A stretch of DNA of 64,000 nucleotides from Nocardia puris (GTDB taxonomy: Bacteria; Actinomycetota; Actinomycetes; Mycobacteriales; Mycobacteriaceae). Below the pieces are notes generated by a model. That model was not told the origin of the DNA and searched no databases. It was given only the letters and a program-made list of their open reading frames with translations. The translations under genes were made by a program, and so were the position numbers. Where the stretch lies: positions 186,001 through 250,000 of the forward strand of contig NZ_QNRE01000004.1 of the NCBI RefSeq assembly GCF_003315035.1, read 5' to 3'. This document shows, one piece after another, positions 27,835 through 36,954 of this stretch; positions within the stretch are counted from its first letter, which is position 1, and the number at the start of each line of letters is the position of its first letter.

Positions 27835-30765
27835 GTGAGTTCGCCCTACGAGAATTCCCCTTACGGCGATGATCGCGGCCGTACTCAGCGCAATTCACCC
27901 CCGGCTCCGCCGCCGGGCCAGCGACAGGCTCCCCCACCCGGCTTCCGCCCCATGCCCCCGCCCGGCCCACGTCCCGGGCCCGCGGGCGGCCCGAACGGCA
28001 GGCCGGGGCAGCCCGGTCCGGGCGGTCCCCGTCCCGGACCCAACAACCCGCCCAACGGACGCCCCGCGCCGCAAGGCGGTCCCGGCGGTCCGCGCGGGCC
28101 GATGCCCCCGAACCGGCAAGGTCCCCCGCCGGGGCGGCCGCCGCACGGTCGTCCCCCGCAGCCCGGCCCCGCCCAGGGCGGCGCGGCCGGCGCCACGCAA
28201 CGCATGCCGCACCCCGGCCCCGTGCGAGAGGCGCCCACCCAGAAGGCGGGTCCCGCGCGTCCCGCGACGCTGAGCGAAGCGGTCGCCAATCGCGATCGCC
28301 GCACCGGCTCCGAGCCGACCGTCCGCTCCGGCACCGAGGCGACGGTGCGCTCCGGCACCGAGACCACCGTGCGGACGGGCACGCGCACCGGTCAGCGGCG
28401 GGGCGCCGACCGCAAGTCGGGCCCGAACACCGGAGAGCGGCGCGCCCAGGCGTCCGGCGCCCCGCCCTCGGGTCCGCCGCCGCACCGCGGCGGCGGCGAC
28501 GACTCCGGCGGCCCCGGCAAGCGCCGCCCCGAGGGCAAGCGCCGGTTCCCGTGGAAGACCTTCCGGCGCGTCTGTTACGCGCTGGTGGCGCTGATGATCA
28601 TCGTGCCCAGCTCGGTCTTCCTGATCGCGTACACCACCGCGACGGTGCCGCAGCCCGGCGACCTGAAGACCAACCAGATCGCCAACATCTACGCCTCCGA
28701 CGGCACCACCGTTCTGAGCAAGGTGGTGCCGCCGCAGGGCAACCGCACCGACGTCACCATCGACCAGATCCCGCCGCACGTGCGCAACGCCGTGATGGCG
28801 GCCGAGGACCGGGATTTCTACAGCAACCCCGGCTTCTCCATGACCGGTTTCGCGCGCGCGGTGCGCGACAACCTGCTCGGCAAGGAGAGCGCGGGCGGTG
28901 GCTCCACCATCACCCAGCAGTACGTGAAGAACGCGCTGGTCGGTGACGAGCGCTCGCTCACCCGCAAGATGCGCGAGCTGGTCATCTCGCTGAAGATGGG
29001 CCAGAGCTGGAGCAAGGACGAGATCCTCGCCGCCTACCTGAACACCATCTACTTCGGGCGCGGCGCGTACGGCATCGACGCGGCCGCCAAGGCGTACTTC
29101 GCCAAGCCCGTGGGCGAGCTCAACGTGGAGGAAGGCGCGGTCCTCGCGGCAACCATCCAGCTGCCGTCGCTGCTCGACCCGGAGAAGAACCCCGAGGGTG
29201 CGAAGGCGCGCTGGGAGTACGTGCTCAACGGCATGGTCGAGACGGGCAACCTGCCCGCCGCCCAACGCCAGGGCATGCAGTACCCGGCGGTGGTCCCGGC
29301 CACCTCCACGCAGGACAAGACGCTGGACTCCGGTCCGGAGGGCCTGATCAAGACCCAGGTGCTCGCGGAGCTGACGGCGGCGGGCATCACCGACAAGCAG
29401 CTCAACACCGAGGGCCTGCAGATCACCACCACCATCGACCCGAAGGCGCAGCAGGCCGCGGTGGACGCGGCGCGCAGCAACCTCGAGGGCGAGCCCGCGA
29501 CGCTGCGCTCGGCGGTGGTGTCGATCGATCCGCGTTCCGGCGCGGTCCGCGCCTACTACGGCGGCGAGGACGGCCACGGCTACGACTTCGCCAACGCCGC
29601 GTTGCAGACCGGTTCCTCGTTCAAGGCCATCGGCCTGGCCGCGAATCTCGAACAGGGCGTGCCGCTTTCGCAGATGTACGACAGCTCCCCGCTGACCGTG
29701 CACGGCGTGCGGATCACCAACGTCGAGGGCGAATCCTGCGGCATGTGCACCATCGCCGAATCGCTGAAGCGGTCGTTGAACACCAGCTTCTACCGCATGC
29801 AGCTGGACATGCAGAACGGCCCGGAGAAGATCGCGGAAATGGGCCACAAGCTCGGCATCCCGGAGGAACTGCCGGGCGTGGGCAAGACGCTGTCCGAGCC
29901 GGGTGGCGTGGGCCCGAACAACGGCATCGTGCTGGGCCAGTACCAGTCGCGGCCGCTGGACATGGCCTCGGCCTACGCCACGCTCGCCGCGTCGGGCGTG
30001 TACCACGCGCCGCACTTCGTGCAGCGCGTCGTGACCGCCGACGGGCAGGTGCTGCTCGACCGCGGCGAGCCCGCCGGTGAGCAGCGCGTCTCGGCCGCGG
30101 TCGCCGACAACGTCACAGCCGCCATGCGCCCCATCGCGGCGTACTCGCGCAACCACGGCCTGGCGGGCGGGCGCGAGTCGGCGGCCAAGACGGGTACCGC
30201 GCAGCTCGGCGACACCGGGGAGAACAAGGACACCTGGATGGTGGGCTACACGCCGTCGCTGTCCACGGCGGTCTGGGTCGGCTCCGTCGACAACTCCCCG
30301 TTGCGCAACTACGCGGGGGCGAAGCTGTACGGCTCCGGCCTGGCCTCCGACATCTGGAAGTCGACGATGGACGGCGCGCTCAAGGGCACGCCGAACGAGA
30401 CCTTCCCGAAGCCCGCCCCGATCAAGGGCCAGGCGGGTGTGCCGGAGTGGTCGGCACCGTACACGCCGCCCTCGACGGTGGACGCCCCCTCGCCCCCGGT
30501 GATCATCGCGCCCACCCAGGTCGAGATCCTGCCCGGCATCACCATCCCGATCCCGGGCGTGCAGCCCGCACCGCAACAACAGCAGCGCCCGCAGCAGAGC
30601 CAGAACGATCCCGGTCCGCTGCCGGGCCAGCCGACCGCACCCTCCGACGACTCCTCCCCGGGCAACGGCTCACCGAGCAATCCCGGCGGCGGCAACGGTG
30701 GCGGGACCGGCAACGGCGGGACCGGTGACGACTCCGGCGGCGGAGGCGCCGGCGAGGAAGAGTGA
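27835..30765 (+). CDS. ponA1: Class A penicillin-binding protein PonA1
   Basis: This 976-residue bifunctional peptidoglycan synthase has a cytoplasmic N-terminus of about 240 residues dominated by proline, glycine and glutamine, then a membrane helix (VCYALVALMIIVPSSVFLIAY). The GT51 domain has catalytic E324 (AAEDRDFYSNPG) and GGSTITQQYVKNAL. The transpeptidase domain has S594 in TGSSFK, SLN and K785 in AKTGTA. The tail is Gly/Pro/Gln-rich. The position between the DUF5318 and GT87 genes identifies it as the ponA1 ortholog. GTG 27835 has GGAG 10 bases upstream. Compared with its paralog at 19095, it has a far longer cytoplasmic N-terminus, a likely site for phosphorylation or partner binding. 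Confidence 0.95.
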   Translation: MSSPYENSPYGDDRGRTQRNSPPAPPPGQRQAPPPGFRPMPPPGPRPGPAGGPNGRPGQPGPGGPRPGPNNPPNGRPAPQGGPGGPRGPMPPNRQGPPPGRPPHGRPPQPGPAQGGAAGATQRMPHPGPVREAPTQKAGPARPATLSEAVANRDRRTGSEPTVRSGTEATVRSGTETTVRTGTRTGQRRGADRKSGPNTGERRAQASGAPPSGPPPHRGGGDDSGGPGKRRPEGKRRFPWKTFRRVCYALVALMIIVPSSVFLIAYTTATVPQPGDLKTNQIANIYASDGTTVLSKVVPPQGNRTDVTIDQIPPHVRNAVMAAEDRDFYSNPGFSMTGFARAVRDNLLGKESAGGGSTITQQYVKNALVGDERSLTRKMRELVISLKMGQSWSKDEILAAYLNTIYFGRGAYGIDAAAKAYFAKPVGELNVEEGAVLAATIQLPSLLDPEKNPEGAKARWEYVLNGMVETGNLPAAQRQGMQYPAVVPATSTQDKTLDSGPEGLIKTQVLAELTAAGITDKQLNTEGLQITTTIDPKAQQAAVDAARSNLEGEPATLRSAVVSIDPRSGAVRAYYGGEDGHGYDFANAALQTGSSFKAIGLAANLEQGVPLSQMYDSSPLTVHGVRITNVEGESCGMCTIAESLKRSLNTSFYRMQLDMQNGPEKIAEMGHKLGIPEELPGVGKTLSEPGGVGPNNGIVLGQYQSRPLDMASAYATLAASGVYHAPHFVQRVVTADGQVLLDRGEPAGEQRVSAAVADNVTAAMRPIAAYSRNHGLAGGRESAAKTGTAQLGDTGENKDTWMVGYTPSLSTAVWVGSVDNSPLRNYAGAKLYGSGLASDIWKSTMDGALKGTPNETFPKPAPIKGQAGVPEWSAPYTPPSTVDAPSPPVIIAPTQVEILPGITIPIPGVQPAPQQQQRPQQSQNDPGPLPGQPTAPSDDSSPGNGSPSNPGGGNGGGTGNGGTGDDSGGGGAGEEE

Positions 30766-30833
30766 CGGCCCCCGCCCACCGTGGGGACTGTGACTCGTAG
30801 CCGCCCGGTGAGCACCCACTAGGCTCGGATGCC

Positions 30834-32546
30834 GTGACCGATCAGCGAGTGGTGGACGCCGGGCGGCCGGGTGGGGGCGATGGGGCGCGGTATGTTTCGC
30901 CGGGGCCGGTCGCGTTCGATCCGCGGTCGGCCGACGGGCGGGACAAGCCGAGCCGCAATGATTCGCTGACCGCGCAGGTGAGCACGGTGGTCGGGGGGCC
31001 GGTAGGGGAGCACGCGCTGATCGGGCGGGTGCGGTTCTGGACGCCGCTGCGGATCATCCTGCTCTACACGGTGATCTTCCTGGCGCTGGGCTGGGCGGCG
31101 AAGGCGGGCTGCATCCAGCAGACGAGCACCGAGAACGGCGCGCTGACGCTGGACTGGAGCGACGGCCGCCAGTACGTCGCCCTGTGCTACTCCGACACGG
31201 TGCCGCTCTACGGCGCCGAGCGCCTCGACGAGGGCGCCTTCCCGTACAAGAAGTCGTGGGTGGAGGAGCGTCCGGACGGCACCATCGAGGTCCGGTACAT
31301 GGAGTATCCGGTCCTGTCCGGCCTGTACCAGTACGGCGCTATGCAGATCGCCAAGACCTGGGACGCGCTGCCGCTGCCCGGGGCGCTCCAGGTGGTCATC
31401 TATTTCAACGTCGTCGCGTTCGGCCTGGCCATCGCGTGGCTGATCACGGTGTGGGCCTCGACGCTGCTGGCGGGGCGCCGGATCTGGGACGCGGCGCTGA
31501 TCGCCTGTTCGCCGCTGGTGATTGTGCACGGGTTCACCAATTTCGACGCGCTCGCCACGGCGTTCGCCGCGACCGGCCTGCTCGCGTGGGCGCGGCGGCG
31601 GCCGGTGCTGGCCGGCGTGCTGCTGGGCCTGGGCGGCGCGGCCAAGCTGTATCCGCTGCTGCTGCTCGGCCCGATCGTGGTGCTGTGCCTGCGCGCCGAT
31701 CCGCGCCATCGCGCGCCGAGCTCCCACGTGGGAGTGCGGTTGCGCGAGATCGACGGCGGGGAGGCGTTCGCGACGTGGGTGCGCGAGACGCCCGATCGCG
31801 TGCGCCACCTGGCCACCCGCCCGCTCGGCGCGGCCGGACTGGCGGTCTCGGCGGCGATCGGCACGTGGGGTCTGGTGAATCTGCCGATCGCGCTGCTGTT
31901 CCCGGACGGCTGGCGGGAGTTCTTCCGCCTCAACACCACCCGCCACGCCGACCCCGACTCGATCTACAACGTGATCACCTCGTTCACCGGCTGGCCGGGC
32001 TTCGACGGCGAGCTGGCGCACGGCCAGCCGCCGACGATCCTGAACGCGGTGTCGCTGGCCCTGTTCCTGCTGGCCTGCGCCGGGATCGCCTACATCGCGC
32101 TCACCGCGCCGCGCAGGCCGCGGGTCGCGCAGCTGTGCTTCCTGGTGATCGCCGCGTTCCTGCTGACGAACAAGGTGTGGAGCCCGCAGTACTCGCTGTG
32201 GCTGGTGCCGCTGGCGGTTCTGGCGTTGCCGCACCGCCGAATCCTGTTGGCCTGGATGACGATCGACGCCCTGGTGTGGGTGCCGCGCATGTTCTACTAC
32301 CTCGGCATCGACCGCAAGGGCCTGCCCGAGGAGTGGTTCACCGCCACCGTGCTGGTGCGCGATATCGCGGTGATCATCCTGTGCGCGCTGATCATTCGCC
32401 AGATCTACCGCCCCGAGGAGGATCTGGTGCGCAACGACGCCGTCGACGACCCGGTCGGCGGCGTCCTCGACCGCGCCCCCGACCCGCTACTCCCCTGGCT
32501 CCCACAAGCCTTGCGCCCCAAGGACACTCTCACCCGCACGGGGTGA
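30834..32546 (+). CDS. GT87-family (DUF2029) polyprenyl-phosphate-mannose mannosyltransferase
   Basis: This 570-residue integral membrane protein has about 11-13 helices and corresponds to Rv0051. Family marks are the extracytoplasmic acidic region after helix 1, EYPVLSGLYQYG, AKLYPLLLLGP and NKVWSPQYSLWLVPLAVL. Members transfer mannose from a polyprenyl donor to lipid glycans outside the membrane. The first 70 residues are a cytoplasmic, low-complexity segment. It follows ponA1 by 68 bases. A second GT87 gene lies at 50358 on the other side of the Ter cluster. Confidence 0.85.
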   Translation: MTDQRVVDAGRPGGGDGARYVSPGPVAFDPRSADGRDKPSRNDSLTAQVSTVVGGPVGEHALIGRVRFWTPLRIILLYTVIFLALGWAAKAGCIQQTSTENGALTLDWSDGRQYVALCYSDTVPLYGAERLDEGAFPYKKSWVEERPDGTIEVRYMEYPVLSGLYQYGAMQIAKTWDALPLPGALQVVIYFNVVAFGLAIAWLITVWASTLLAGRRIWDAALIACSPLVIVHGFTNFDALATAFAATGLLAWARRRPVLAGVLLGLGGAAKLYPLLLLGPIVVLCLRADPRHRAPSSHVGVRLREIDGGEAFATWVRETPDRVRHLATRPLGAAGLAVSAAIGTWGLVNLPIALLFPDGWREFFRLNTTRHADPDSIYNVITSFTGWPGFDGELAHGQPPTILNAVSLALFLLACAGIAYIALTAPRRPRVAQLCFLVIAAFLLTNKVWSPQYSLWLVPLAVLALPHRRILLAWMTIDALVWVPRMFYYLGIDRKGLPEEWFTATVLVRDIAVIILCALIIRQIYRPEEDLVRNDAVDDPVGGVLDRAPDPLLPWLPQALRPKDTLTRTG

Positions 32547-32560
32547 GAGTGAACCGTCCC

Positions 32561-34111
32561 CTACGTCCCCGGCCGCAGCAATCGCGCGACGTGCTGCGGG
32601 TCGCGCGGGAGCAGGTCCAGTTCGAGGTGCCAGGGGCTGCCGGTCCACGGATCGAACAGCGGAGTGTCCTGCACCGTGGGCAGGTGCCTGCACGCCTGGG
32701 AGAGCGCGGCGACCGTGCTGTCGGGCGAGGCGGATTCGTCGCTGCCGACGATCACCATGGACAGCCCGATCAGGTCCCCGCGCAGGGTGAGCGCCGAGAT
32801 GCGCTGGGCGTCCAGTGACGAGTACCCGTGCGGGAAGTCGGCGGCCAGCAGCACCCGATGCTCGGCGGGCGGGACGAATGACCCACCGCTGTAGGCCATT
32901 TCGGCCATATCGACGGCGTCCACCAACGCTTGCAGGCGGGGCGAGATATCGGCGTGGTCGGTGACCGGCGCCCCGTTCATCGACCCGGCGAGCGGGGCGA
33001 GCAGGCCCGCGAACGCGCCCGACAGGTCGATGACATCGATGCGCGCCGGGCGACCGGGATCGGCGGCCAGCAGGCGCGCCAGCAGCGCGCCGACCACCGG
33101 CACCACGGCGGCGGAATGCTCGGTGTCGATCCACAGCGGCCGCGTGAGCGGCACGGGCACCGTGTACGGGATGCGCAGCGGGCCGCGGTCCAGCGCGTAC
33201 AGCTCACCGAGGCGGATGCCGTCGCTCGGCTTCGGCGGACCGTCCCACGCGGGCGAGGACCACGAGGCCAGTGCGGGCGGCAGCAACCGGTCGGACTCGG
33301 CGAGTTCCCGGATGAGCTGTTCGCTGTCACGCCGGTGGTTGCTCTCGGCCACGGCGATCAGTTCGTCGTGACGACGTTGCGCCTCTTGCCTTTTCGCCTC
33401 CGCCCCCGGGGTGTTGCGGGTGGCCGGATCGCTGACGGCCGCGGAGAGTTCCTCGTCGAGCCGCTTGCCCGCGTAGTCGCGCGCCGATTCCAGCGCGGCG
33501 GCCGAGCGCGCGGCGTCCTCGAAGACCATCCACAGCCGCTCCAGCCCGTGCGCCACCTCCAGCGGGGCCGGACCGCCGACCGGATCGGCCTGCGGGATCG
33601 CGTCGCGATCACCCACCGGATGCGGTGCGTGCGAGGCGGGCTGCGCACCGGCCGCGTCCACGCCGTGCGCGGGCAGCAGCACGGGCAACCCGCCCGCGTA
33701 CCCCTGCCCCACGGCGCGCACCTTCCATTCGGCCCCGCGCCGGTACACCTCGAGGCAGATCATCGCGGCCTCGCCGGCGGCGGGCACGATCGCGAATTCC
33801 GCGGTGACCACACCGTTTTCGGACAGCAGCGCCGTCAGCGGCCCCAGCGTGGCGCCACCGGTGCTCGCCACCAACAGCACCGCCTTGGCCTCGGACCGGA
33901 GGACGGAGGTCGTGATGACGACCTCCGCCCCGGCCAGTTCCACCCCGCCGGTGGCGGGGTTGCCGTGGTGCACGTGATCCGACGCGCCGGAAACGCGCAG
34001 GTCCTCCCCCACGACCAGAGCGGAAATATCCAGTGCCGCATCCGATCTCACACCGAATCGCAGCACGTCCGCGCGCAACGGGGTGTTCTGCCCCGCCTTC
34101 AACTCGATCAC
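32561..34111 (-). CDS. TerD-domain protein with degenerate FtsK-like ATPase region
   Basis: This 516-residue protein starts with a diverged TerD domain (IELKAGQNTPLRADVLRFGV ... RRGAEWKVRAVGQGYAGG, residues 1-150). A charged helical segment follows (about 190-290). The last part recalls FtsK/HerA-type ATPases of the actinobacterial coiled-coil group: PLWIDTEHSAAVVPVVGALL where a Walker A would be, ARIDVIDLSGAF, and HRVLLAADFPHGYSSLDAQR. No GxGKS is visible, so nucleotide binding is doubtful. GTG 34111 is chosen because TerD homology begins there. It is 19 bases after the next TerD gene. The FtsK relation is an inference from motif spacing. Confidence 0.7.
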   Translation of the reverse strand: MIELKAGQNTPLRADVLRFGVRSDAALDISALVVGEDLRVSGASDHVHHGNPATGGVELAGAEVVITTSVLRSEAKAVLLVASTGGATLGPLTALLSENGVVTAEFAIVPAAGEAAMICLEVYRRGAEWKVRAVGQGYAGGLPVLLPAHGVDAAGAQPASHAPHPVGDRDAIPQADPVGGPAPLEVAHGLERLWMVFEDAARSAAALESARDYAGKRLDEELSAAVSDPATRNTPGAEAKRQEAQRRHDELIAVAESNHRRDSEQLIRELAESDRLLPPALASWSSPAWDGPPKPSDGIRLGELYALDRGPLRIPYTVPVPLTRPLWIDTEHSAAVVPVVGALLARLLAADPGRPARIDVIDLSGAFAGLLAPLAGSMNGAPVTDHADISPRLQALVDAVDMAEMAYSGGSFVPPAEHRVLLAADFPHGYSSLDAQRISALTLRGDLIGLSMVIVGSDESASPDSTVAALSQACRHLPTVQDTPLFDPWTGSPWHLELDLLPRDPQHVARLLRPGT

Positions 34112-34130
34112 CTCGACGGTCCCCGGTCGA

Positions 34131-35444
34131 TCAGAGGAAGCGGCCGAGCTGCGGGATGGCCTCGCCGGGATGCTTGGCCTGGAAGCCCTCGCCGAGCGCC
34201 TGCAACTTCCAGTCCGCGCCCACCCGGAACACCTTCGCCATCGCCATCGCGGTGAACGGCATGCCGCCCGCGAGGGTGTAGCGGGCCAGCTCGGCGCTGT
34301 TGGAGCCGTCGACGAGACGGCAGAACGCGTTGCGCACCTGCTCGAAGGTGTGGCCCTTGTAGGAGGTGACGATGAACACGAGTGAGGTGACATGCGGGGG
34401 AATTCTGGTGAGATCCACCAGAATGACCTCGTCGTCACCGTCACCCTCACCGGTCAGGTTGTCACCCTGATGGCGAATCGATCCGTCCTTGGAGGTCAGC
34501 TGGCCGTAGTAGGCGAAGTCGACCGGATTCGCCTCGGCGAACATGATCACCGAGGCGTCCAGGTCGATGTCGACGGTGCGGTTGCCGAACATGCCGCGGG
34601 TCTGCACCGGGTCCCAGCCCAGGCCCATCTTGACGAAGGCCAGCTGCTGGCCGCCCTCCTTGCGCAACGTGACGCGCTGGCCCTTCTGCAGGCTGACGGG
34701 CCGGTCCTTGCTCAGGCTGACCTCGCCCGTCTGCTGGGACGGGGCGGGCGGCGGAGCACCCTGGCCGGGCGGCGGCGGGAAACCCCCACCGGGCGGGGGC
34801 GGGTAGCCCTGATCGGGAGGCGGCGGGTAACCACCGCCGGGCGCGGCGTACTGCGGCGCGGGCTGCGCGGCCGGCGGCGGGTAGTTCGCGGGCTGCGGCG
34901 CGGGCGGCGGCGGGGCCTGCTGCGCGGCCGGGGGCGGCGAATCATCCACGGTGACACCGTGATCGGTGACCAGCGCCGCGAATCCCCCCGCGTAGCCCTG
35001 GCCCACGGCGCGGACCTTCCACGAGCCCTGCCGCCGGTACAGCTCGAGCGCGATGACGATCGATTCCGAATCGAGCCCGTCGATGCGGTACTGGTAGAGC
35101 TGGTTGCCCGCGGCGTCGGAGATGATCGCGGTGGGCGGCGCGAAGCGGCCGAAGCTGGCCGACGCGTCGTCGAGGGTGATGACGGCCCGGATCTGGTCGA
35201 TATCGCCGGGCACCTGGTTCAACGAGACCGCCAGGGAGGCGGGCTGCCCCGCGGGCGCGGGCTGCAGGTTGACGCCGGGACCGCTGGGCTGGTTGAAGAA
35301 CACGAAGTCCGCGTCGGAGCGGACCTTGCCCCGCTCGGTCACCAGCAGCGCGGACAGATCAGCCGGAGCCGTCAACTGGACGGAGATCACCACATCGTTG
35401 GTGGCCAGTGGACCGTTCTGGCCCTTGGCGAGTGTTGCGGACAA
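34131..35444 (-). CDS. Double TerD-domain protein with proline-rich linker
   Basis: This 437-residue protein has two TerD domains joined by a proline/glutamine-rich linker (about residues 168-240). The first (residues 1-165, GKVRSDADFVFFNQP ... WKVRAVGQGYAGGF) is diverged. The second (about 242-437) keeps calcium-binding acidic motifs (VDIDLDASVIMF and GEGDGDDEVILVDL). Canonical TerD proteins are about 190 residues. The start is TTG 35444, supported by GAAGGG 6-7 bases upstream and a good fit to the domain start. It is divergent from the AIM24 genes and heads a two-gene operon with the TerD/FtsK-like gene. Confidence 0.88.
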   Translation of the reverse strand: MSATLAKGQNGPLATNDVVISVQLTAPADLSALLVTERGKVRSDADFVFFNQPSGPGVNLQPAPAGQPASLAVSLNQVPGDIDQIRAVITLDDASASFGRFAPPTAIISDAAGNQLYQYRIDGLDSESIVIALELYRRQGSWKVRAVGQGYAGGFAALVTDHGVTVDDSPPPAAQQAPPPPAPQPANYPPPAAQPAPQYAAPGGGYPPPPDQGYPPPPGGGFPPPPGQGAPPPAPSQQTGEVSLSKDRPVSLQKGQRVTLRKEGGQQLAFVKMGLGWDPVQTRGMFGNRTVDIDLDASVIMFAEANPVDFAYYGQLTSKDGSIRHQGDNLTGEGDGDDEVILVDLTRIPPHVTSLVFIVTSYKGHTFEQVRNAFCRLVDGSNSAELARYTLAGGMPFTAMAMAKVFRVGADWKLQALGEGFQAKHPGEAIPQLGRFL

Positions 35445-35623
35445 GTTCGACCCTTCGCTTGTCGGTGCGTACTGCCTGCCACTCTACGAGAAACGGACGC
35501 GGACGGTCCCGGGTCGGGACGAGGGGTGCGCGGCCCGCCTATCGGTTACTGTGACGCTCGCAGACCCCACCAGCGGCCACCGGCGCGCGCGGGGAGGAAC
35601 TCGAGACAACGGGGCGGACCCCT

Positions 35624-36247
35624 ATGGCACAGCTTTTCGAACAGTCGAAGAAGGTGATCGAAGCGCAGCTCGCGGGGACGAGCGTGCGCGCGATCTCCGG
35701 TTCGATGATCGCCTACGAGGGCAACGTGCAGTTCAAGTCGGCCGGTTTCGGCGGCGGCGACGGCGTGCTCGCGGGGCTCAAGCGCCGCGCGACCGGTGAG
35801 AGCCTGTCGCTGATGGAGTGCGCCGGGCACGGCCGGGTGTTCTTCGCGGTGAACGGCCAGCACGTCACGGTGGTGAACCTCAACGGCGACACCTTGCAGG
35901 TGGAATCGCAGCAGTTGCTCGCCTTCGCCGGAAACCTGCGCACCGACGTGCGTTTCGCCGGGATGGGCGGCGCGCGCAGCGGGCAGGGCCTGTTCACCAC
36001 CACGGTCAGCGGGCAGGGCCAGGTGGCGCTGCTCTCGGCGGGCGGCCCGCTCATCCACCTCGAGGTGACGCCGCAGTTCCCGCTGGTGGTCGACCCCGAC
36101 GCGTTCGTGGCGGCCAAGGGCAATCTGAATCAGTCGTTCGTCTCCGGCATCACCTGGCGCGACGCCATGGGCCAGGGCGCAGGCGAGACGTTCTCGCTGC
36201 GCTGGGAGGGCCAGGGCGTCGTGTCGATCCAGCCGGCGGAACGGTAA
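35624..36247 (+). CDS. AIM24-family protein, copy 1
   Basis: This 207-residue protein of the AIM24 (DUF124) family has the repeated beta-strand pattern SGSMIAYEGNVQFKS, then GHGRVFFAV and GQGQVALLSAGG, ending SLRWEGQGVVSIQPAE. Function is not established in bacteria; AIM24 proteins are often encoded next to TerD genes. It is the first of three consecutive AIM24 genes, divergent from the double TerD gene across 179 bases. Confidence 0.85.
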   Translation: MAQLFEQSKKVIEAQLAGTSVRAISGSMIAYEGNVQFKSAGFGGGDGVLAGLKRRATGESLSLMECAGHGRVFFAVNGQHVTVVNLNGDTLQVESQQLLAFAGNLRTDVRFAGMGGARSGQGLFTTTVSGQGQVALLSAGGPLIHLEVTPQFPLVVDPDAFVAAKGNLNQSFVSGITWRDAMGQGAGETFSLRWEGQGVVSIQPAER

Positions 36248-36258
36248 GGGGCACGGGC

Positions 36259-36951
36259 GTGTTCGAGAAGGTCAACGACAAGGTCGTCAAAGTGGACGTG
36301 GGCCGGGCGGGCGGCGTGGTCGCGCGGACCGGCGCGATGCTGTTCTATCGCGGCGACGTCGCGTTCGCGCCGCACCAGATCCCCGGTTCACAGGGGATGG
36401 GCGGCGGCGGGCTGATGCGCATGGCCGGCCGCATGATGGCGGGCGAGCACGAACGCACCATGCTGGCGCAGGGCAACGGCGAGGTGCACTACGGCTTCGC
36501 CGGGCTGGAGGTGCAGGTGGTGCAGATCCAGCCGGGCGCGACGCTGCGCGTGGAAGCCTCACGGCTGCTGGCCAATACGGCCGGGCTGCAGAGTTCCATC
36601 GTGTCGGTGGCCAGTTCCGGCGGCGGAGGCGGTGGCGGCCTCATGGGCGCGCTGCGCGGGGCCGCGTCGGGCGCGCTGACCGGGCAGGGCATGTTCACCA
36701 CGCAGCTCTCCGGCCAGGGCGCGGCGGTGCTGCTCGGGCACGGTGGCTTTCTGGAACTGCAAGTGGGCGGCCCGAATCCGATCGTGGTGGACCCGCAGGC
36801 GTTCGTGGCGGCCTACGGCAACGTGCAGACCGAGCTGAAGACGGCGCTGAGCTGGCGCGACGCGGTGGGGCGCGGCTCGGGCGAGGCGATGCAGTTGCAG
36901 TGCGTCGGCCAGGGTGTGGTGTACGTGCAGGCCTCCGAAGAGAAGTTGTGA
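36259..36951 (+). CDS. AIM24-family protein, copy 2
   Basis: This 230-residue AIM24 protein starts at GTG 36259, 11 bases after copy 1, and is marked by GRAGGVVARTGAMLFYRGDVAF, then GQGMFTTQLSGQGAAVLLG and a C-terminal CVGQGVVYVQAS. A glycine/methionine-rich loop (about residues 45-65) and a second glycine run (SSGGGGGGGLMG) distinguish it from its neighbours. It would form hetero-assemblies with the other copies if they work together; that is inference. Confidence 0.83.
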   Translation: MFEKVNDKVVKVDVGRAGGVVARTGAMLFYRGDVAFAPHQIPGSQGMGGGGLMRMAGRMMAGEHERTMLAQGNGEVHYGFAGLEVQVVQIQPGATLRVEASRLLANTAGLQSSIVSVASSGGGGGGGLMGALRGAASGALTGQGMFTTQLSGQGAAVLLGHGGFLELQVGGPNPIVVDPQAFVAAYGNVQTELKTALSWRDAVGRGSGEAMQLQCVGQGVVYVQASEEKL

Positions 36952-36954
36952 ATC

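Noticed and set aside
27895..30579. 894-codon minus-strand open frame opposite ponA1
   Set aside because: It is fully antisense to a gene with all catalytic PBP motifs; its translation shows no family features.
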